Source: Candidatus Cloacimonadota bacterium (GTDB taxonomy: Bacteria > Cloacimonadota > Cloacimonadia > Cloacimonadales > Cloacimonadaceae). Taken from it: 27,613 nt of DNA. Under the pieces are notes generated by a model that worked only from the letters and a program-made list of their open reading frames with translations, did no database searches and was not told the origin of the DNA. This document shows positions 23,857 through 27,613 of the stretch, in pieces. The translations under genes were made by a program, and so were the position numbers. The DNA lies in NCBI GenBank assembly GCA_023421135.1, contig JAEZUG010000021.1, positions 1 to 27,613 on the forward strand, written 5' to 3'. Position 1 is the stretch's first letter; each line of letters starts with the position of its first letter.

Positions 23857-26800
23857 TTATTCCCGGACAGCCTCCACTCGGTAGAAACCCCGAGCTCTGG
23901 AGCTTGCAGATGAATCGATGTAACAGGTTTGGGGAGCCTCAACCGTGCTCAATAAACTAAACCTGCCATTACTTTCAGCACAGAAATAGACCCGGTAGAA
24001 GCTGGGATAACCGGTGGAAGCCTGCCAGCTCAGAACTAAGCCCGGGATAACTGGATGACGGCCAAGAGTAAGATTCTGGGGTGGTGAGGGGGGAGCAGAA
24101 TCTATGATGGAAAAAGTATTGCTGCTTATCTTGTAATAGGGGCTCACATTTTCCACCAGCCTTACTTTACAGTTCACTGAAGGTGTGGATGGAACAGTCC
24201 AATCGAAGCTGTTGTTCCCTTGTACGACAGGTCTGGTTCCCTGACTAATCCAGGAGGTGCCTCCATTGGTCGAGTATAGAAACAGAACCGTGCTCTGATT
24301 GCCCGTGTAACTGAAGACGATCGGATGGAGGGAGCCAAACTCCCAGATCTCACCGCCAACCGGATTGTAGATCCCGAGCGTACCTCTCACAATCATACTC
24401 ACGTTTATGGAAAAAACCGTATTTGAGGGATCATTCGATGATCCAGCAAGGCTGGCCGTGTAGGTTCCGGGATTCAGCCCAGTGTTATTGAAGCTCAGGA
24501 CGACGCTCTGAGCCGCCCCTCCTACTGCAATAGTGCTGCTGAGCTGAGTAAGGTTATTGATCTGAAGCCACACCGGTGCATTTGTAATGGTTAAAGAGTA
24601 GTTCAGAGGAAGATTCCCTCCATTAGTCACTATTAGTGTCTGAGTTGAAGTCTGGCTCGGCTCCATATCGGCACTGAAGACAGTAGAGCTTAGCCCCAGA
24701 TTGGGTTTCCCTCCCTGACCGCTGAGTGAAATTGTCCGGTTTCCTCCACCTGCATTATGTGAAATTGTGAGAGTCCCGCTATAGGCTTGAACTGCTGTTG
24801 GATTGAAATAGACAGAATAGCTGTTTGTGGCTCCAGCCGGAACGCTGAATGCCGTCGAGTTCCTTCCCGGAACTGCAGCTTGAAACACATCCATAAAGAT
24901 ATCCGGGGAGGTCTCCTCCCTGCCTGTTGTGGCAAGAACGATGTATCCGGCAGTCGTGGACAGGTTCCCGGAAAGCAGTGCGGCTCCCGGATTGGAGATC
25001 TGAAACGTCTGAGACGGGATAGTGTTTATCATTACTGTACCGAAGGAGATAGACACAGTGCTCAGTGCGATCTGGGGTTGTGGAGCAAGAACCGTCAGGT
25101 TGATAGGAATCTGTACTGTGCTGTTGTTCACACTATTGCTACTGATAGTAATCTGAGACAGATAGTCTCCGGGAGTGAGCCCTGCGCTGTTGATACTAAC
25201 ATTCACACCAGCACTTGCTCCAAAGCCGGTAAGGCTTCCTGTCACCGCCGTCTGTCCATTAACGCTCACCCAGGGTGTGGTTGTATAGCTGATTTTGGTC
25301 ACGACCACCTTATCCAGGCATACTCCATATCCATAACGCGCTGAGCCTTCAAAAGCAACATAGTAGGTGCCGGTGATATTAGGTAAGGGAATGGTCTCCT
25401 GTGTCCAGATCAGGTTTTGCTCCGTATAATCCGCAAGTAAGACCCAAGCCCCTCCGGAGGAGGTTTTGTAATAGACCTTGAGATAATCCATATTCATGTA
25501 ATCCCCCTGTGTGTGATAAAAACTCAGGCTTGCAGAGATCGCCTCCGAGAGATTCAAGGGAGGAGTGATGAGTTTCGTCACGCTGGCATCGTGTGAAGCA
25601 ATGAACAACCTGGCATTGTAAGATCCATCATAGGCAGCCGGAGGATGACTCATGTAGCCGCCATTGGTAAACGACCAGCTCAGAGGATCACCTGAGACCT
25701 GTTGCTCAGTCCAACCAGTTGGACGAACGCTCGTAGTGAAGCTTTCATTCAAGACTGTGGTTGTGACTGTCGGCAAGCTGCAGTAGTAATTGAGGGTTAC
25801 ATCTCCCAGGTTTGTGATGTTCAGAGTTTGGGCTGAGCTGGAATTCTCATTGATAGAAGCAGAAATGGAGCTGGGATTCCAGTGGATCTGTGGAGGAGTG
25901 GGGGTTCCATGATAGAAGCTGATAGTTTCTCCGGCAGACCCAATATTGAACAAAGACAGACCACCGCTGAATCCATTCGTGAGAAAGGGAATGGGGTTGG
26001 TGGTAGCATTGATGGCTGTGCGGCCGGATTCCAGGCTGAAGAAGGCCTCGTCGATATCTCCTTCGGCTGAGACAGTTCCATCCGGACGGTAGAGATAGAC
26101 TTCATCCGGAGGTCCTTCTGCATTTCCCCAGCTCACAGAACTATCTATCCTATATACCAGCAAACCGGAGCCGGGAATGGAGCTTTCAAACAAGCCCGTT
26201 TTCTTTCGGTACTCAATGATGTAATACTCCGTTGAGGAGAAGACGGAGTTTACCCGATAAAAGCATTGTGTGGGAGATGACGGAGGGTTCAGGCTGTAGA
26301 TGCCATATCCGGAGATGACCCCCGGAGCAGCAATCCAATGTCCATATTTCCACTTCATAAAAGCACTCATGTGCTGGGGCGGATTGGTGGTGCCTGCCAT
26401 CAAATCCCAGACTCCCACCGGCACGCTGTTGTTGTGGTAATGATACAGATCAGGGGCTCCCAGGCTGTGAAAGAACTCATGACAGATCACTCCCACATTG
26501 AAAGCTGCCAAGTGACCCTGGATTTGAACATTGTAGTCATAGACCCGTTTCCCCCGCAGAGTAACAACCCTGTCATAAATAGACCATTGATGCGGCCAGA
26601 GGATATCATCTTCAAAAGCTCCTCTGATCACGAAGACCACGTTATCGACCTTGCCATCGTTATCGGAATCGAGCACTAAATTAGCGGGAACCAAAGAACT
26701 GATGCCGGCTATTGCATTTTCCATCAGGGTAAATTCCCGTTCTCTGCGCTCAGCCTCAGTCTGGTAGCCAGAAAACTCGCAATAGTAAGACCTGGGGTGC

Positions 26801-27393
26801 GAATCTTGCCAAGAGACCACATATCCATTGCTGGGAGACGGATAGAAGGTGGAATTGATGGTTAGCTGATTGAAGGATACTTCCCGATAATAGTTTTTTA
26901 GAGATGCAGCACCGGTGTTGAACCAAGATGAGTAGCTATTGAAGGTCTGATCAAACTCGGTTTGATCACTGAAGCGAATGAAGACTACCAGGTTGTTAAT
27001 CGTGCCTGTTGAGGGCGCTGTTCTTCCATCTGGAGCTTGATATCTGCTGTTCCGCAGCTTACGGTACTCTGCTTCATCAAGGTTGATTCCGGGCTGGATA
27101 TTGGCCGAAGCAGGGTTGTCGCGACCGGCTATCTGCGCTCCGGGAGTGATTTTCTGCCCACCGGAAATTGCATAGGCGTACCACCCAGAATCAGGATCTT
27201 TCACAATTGTGTAGCCATCCTTATCGTGCAGCCAGTTATGGTATTCATCGCCGGAGGCAAAACAGCTAACTATCGAGCCGTCGGGTTGTGTAATACTGGT
27301 GGGAACCTCGCTGAGATAGGCGGCACCCAAAGGTAGCCATAGCAGGCCACAGAATGATAGAAGAATAAAACAGAATCTCAGTTGTCTCTGCAT
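23857..27393 (-). CDS. Secreted M6 (immune inhibitor A-like) metallopeptidase, 1178 aa
   Basis: An exported zinc peptidase. Signal peptide to about residue 25 (LLSFCGLLWLPLGAA|YL). Propeptide to about 130. M6 catalytic domain about 131-495 with zinc motif HEFFHSLGAPD (H305, E306, H309, D315) and a calcium-type loop DSDNDGKVD (242-250). Behind it: a BACON-like Ig domain in two halves (about 503-541 and 705-770) around a choice-of-anchor J jelly-roll (about 545-703); an ASH-like domain about 774-893; an intact BACON-like domain about 898-1002; a PVGGEIW-type Ig domain about 1009-1096; and a final Fn3 ending GFYRVEAVRE. There is no FlgD-like tail; the ending resembles that of the 561-aa protein. 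ATG 27393 has AAAGGAG (27399-27405). Probably monocistronic. Confidence 0.9.
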   Translation of the reverse strand: MQRQLRFCFILLSFCGLLWLPLGAAYLSEVPTSITQPDGSIVSCFASGDEYHNWLHDKDGYTIVKDPDSGWYAYAISGGQKITPGAQIAGRDNPASANIQPGINLDEAEYRKLRNSRYQAPDGRTAPSTGTINNLVVFIRFSDQTEFDQTFNSYSSWFNTGAASLKNYYREVSFNQLTINSTFYPSPSNGYVVSWQDSHPRSYYCEFSGYQTEAERREREFTLMENAIAGISSLVPANLVLDSDNDGKVDNVVFVIRGAFEDDILWPHQWSIYDRVVTLRGKRVYDYNVQIQGHLAAFNVGVICHEFFHSLGAPDLYHYHNNSVPVGVWDLMAGTTNPPQHMSAFMKWKYGHWIAAPGVISGYGIYSLNPPSSPTQCFYRVNSVFSSTEYYIIEYRKKTGLFESSIPGSGLLVYRIDSSVSWGNAEGPPDEVYLYRPDGTVSAEGDIDEAFFSLESGRTAINATTNPIPFLTNGFSGGLSLFNIGSAGETISFYHGTPTPPQIHWNPSSISASINENSSSAQTLNITNLGDVTLNYYCSLPTVTTTVLNESFTTSVRPTGWTEQQVSGDPLSWSFTNGGYMSHPPAAYDGSYNARLFIASHDASVTKLITPPLNLSEAISASLSFYHTQGDYMNMDYLKVYYKTSSGGAWVLLADYTEQNLIWTQETIPLPNITGTYYVAFEGSARYGYGVCLDKVVVTKISYTTTPWVSVNGQTAVTGSLTGFGASAGVNVSINSAGLTPGDYLSQITISSNSVNNSTVQIPINLTVLAPQPQIALSTVSISFGTVMINTIPSQTFQISNPGAALLSGNLSTTAGYIVLATTGREETSPDIFMDVFQAAVPGRNSTAFSVPAGATNSYSVYFNPTAVQAYSGTLTISHNAGGGNRTISLSGQGGKPNLGLSSTVFSADMEPSQTSTQTLIVTNGGNLPLNYSLTITNAPVWLQINNLTQLSSTIAVGGAAQSVVLSFNNTGLNPGTYTASLAGSSNDPSNTVFSINVSMIVRGTLGIYNPVGGEIWEFGSLHPIVFSYTGNQSTVLFLYSTNGGTSWISQGTRPVVQGNNSFDWTVPSTPSVNCKVRLVENVSPYYKISSNTFSIIDSAPPSPPQNLTLGRHPVIPGLVLSWQASTGYPSFYRVYFCAESNGRFSLLSTVEAPQTCYIDSSASSRARGFYRVEAVRE

Positions 27394-27613
27394 CTGATCT
27401 CCTTTTTCTGTTGAATCTTAGGCAGAATTACAAGAGATGTTGCTTATCACATCAGTAATCTATGTCAAGAAATTTCGCACAAACTGAATGGATCCAGAGC
27501 CAGACTGCACCAAGAAGACCCGTATTCTCCTCTCAGGCATACAGATAGCTATTTCATTTGGTAGATTAGCCATAATTTAATACAGGATAAGCCTTTCCTT
27601 AGCTTTCGCTAAG
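27394..27613 (-). promoter_or_regulatory. Leader/promoter region of the M6 gene
   Basis: No gene is seen. On the - strand AAATTTCTTGACA (27463-27475) gives a -35 box about 70 nt before the ATG; the best -10 at 16 nt is TAAGCA, weak. At the window edge CTTAGC (27598-27603) and GCTAAG (27608-27613) form a perfect stem that on the - strand is closed by a GAAA tetraloop, possibly part of an upstream transcript. Confidence 0.45.

Noticed and set aside
24787..25344. 185-codon + strand frame opposite the M6 gene
   Set aside because: Antisense shadow of the Ig-like repeats; Cys/Arg-rich composition unlike a real protein.
1..27613. CRISPR array, tRNA or rRNA genes
   Set aside because: No regularly spaced repeats, cloverleaf with a T-arm motif, or rRNA-like stretch was found by eye on either strand.

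Overview
The window most likely comes from a Gram-negative bacterium of the Cloacimonadota (Ca. Cloacimonas-like) or a closely related FCB-group lineage. That is an inference. It rests on large secreted multidomain proteins ending in a FlgD-Ig-like / type A sorting tail (PNPFNP ... N-L-[KR]-G-Q-x-V-[KR] ... W-[DN]-G/C-x-D-[DE] ... GxY ... LVK or LIK), on gingipain-like (C25) and immune-inhibitor-A-like (M6) peptidases, on an outer-membrane barrel ending in Phe, and on moderate GC with strong AAGGAG-type ribosome binding sites. No rRNA, tRNA or CRISPR array was seen.

Layout. (1) 1-217: the 3' end of a group II intron on the + strand, with the last 37 codons of its reverse transcriptase/maturase, domain V and domain VI. 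(2) 397-6732, - strand: a tight three-gene operon read from the right. A DNA-binding HTH protein fused to a degenerate M29 (aminopeptidase T-like) domain is followed by a 1087-aa and a 561-aa secreted surface protein. (3) 7382-9832, + strand: an exported S49 (SppA-type) peptidase preceded in the same chain by a barrel-like domain. (4) 9880-11647, - strand: an AT-rich 512-aa secreted protein flanked by two unlisted small hydrophobic ORFs of 45 aa upstream (ATGA overlap, apparently leaderless promoter) and 26 aa downstream. (5) About 11.65-12.5 kb: a gene-poor stretch with inverted repeats and a pair of IS21-end-like repeats. (6) 12517-19080, - strand: an 1817-aa C25 protein and, upstream of it, a beta-propeller lipoprotein. 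(7) 19371-23721, - strand: a coupled operon of outer-membrane barrel, exported caspase (C14) and DUF4384-like lipoprotein. (8) 23857-27393, - strand: an M6 metallopeptidase with many Ig-like modules.

Taken together the window is a cell-envelope and extracellular-protein island. It holds four active-looking or near-active peptidase types (S49, C25, C14, M6) and one apparently dead peptidase fold reused in a regulator. The most promising possibly undescribed units are the HTH/pseudo-M29 regulator heading a surface-protein operon, the barrel/exported-caspase/lipoprotein operon, and the microprotein-flanked 512-aa gene. All family assignments come from reading motifs by eye; no database search was run.
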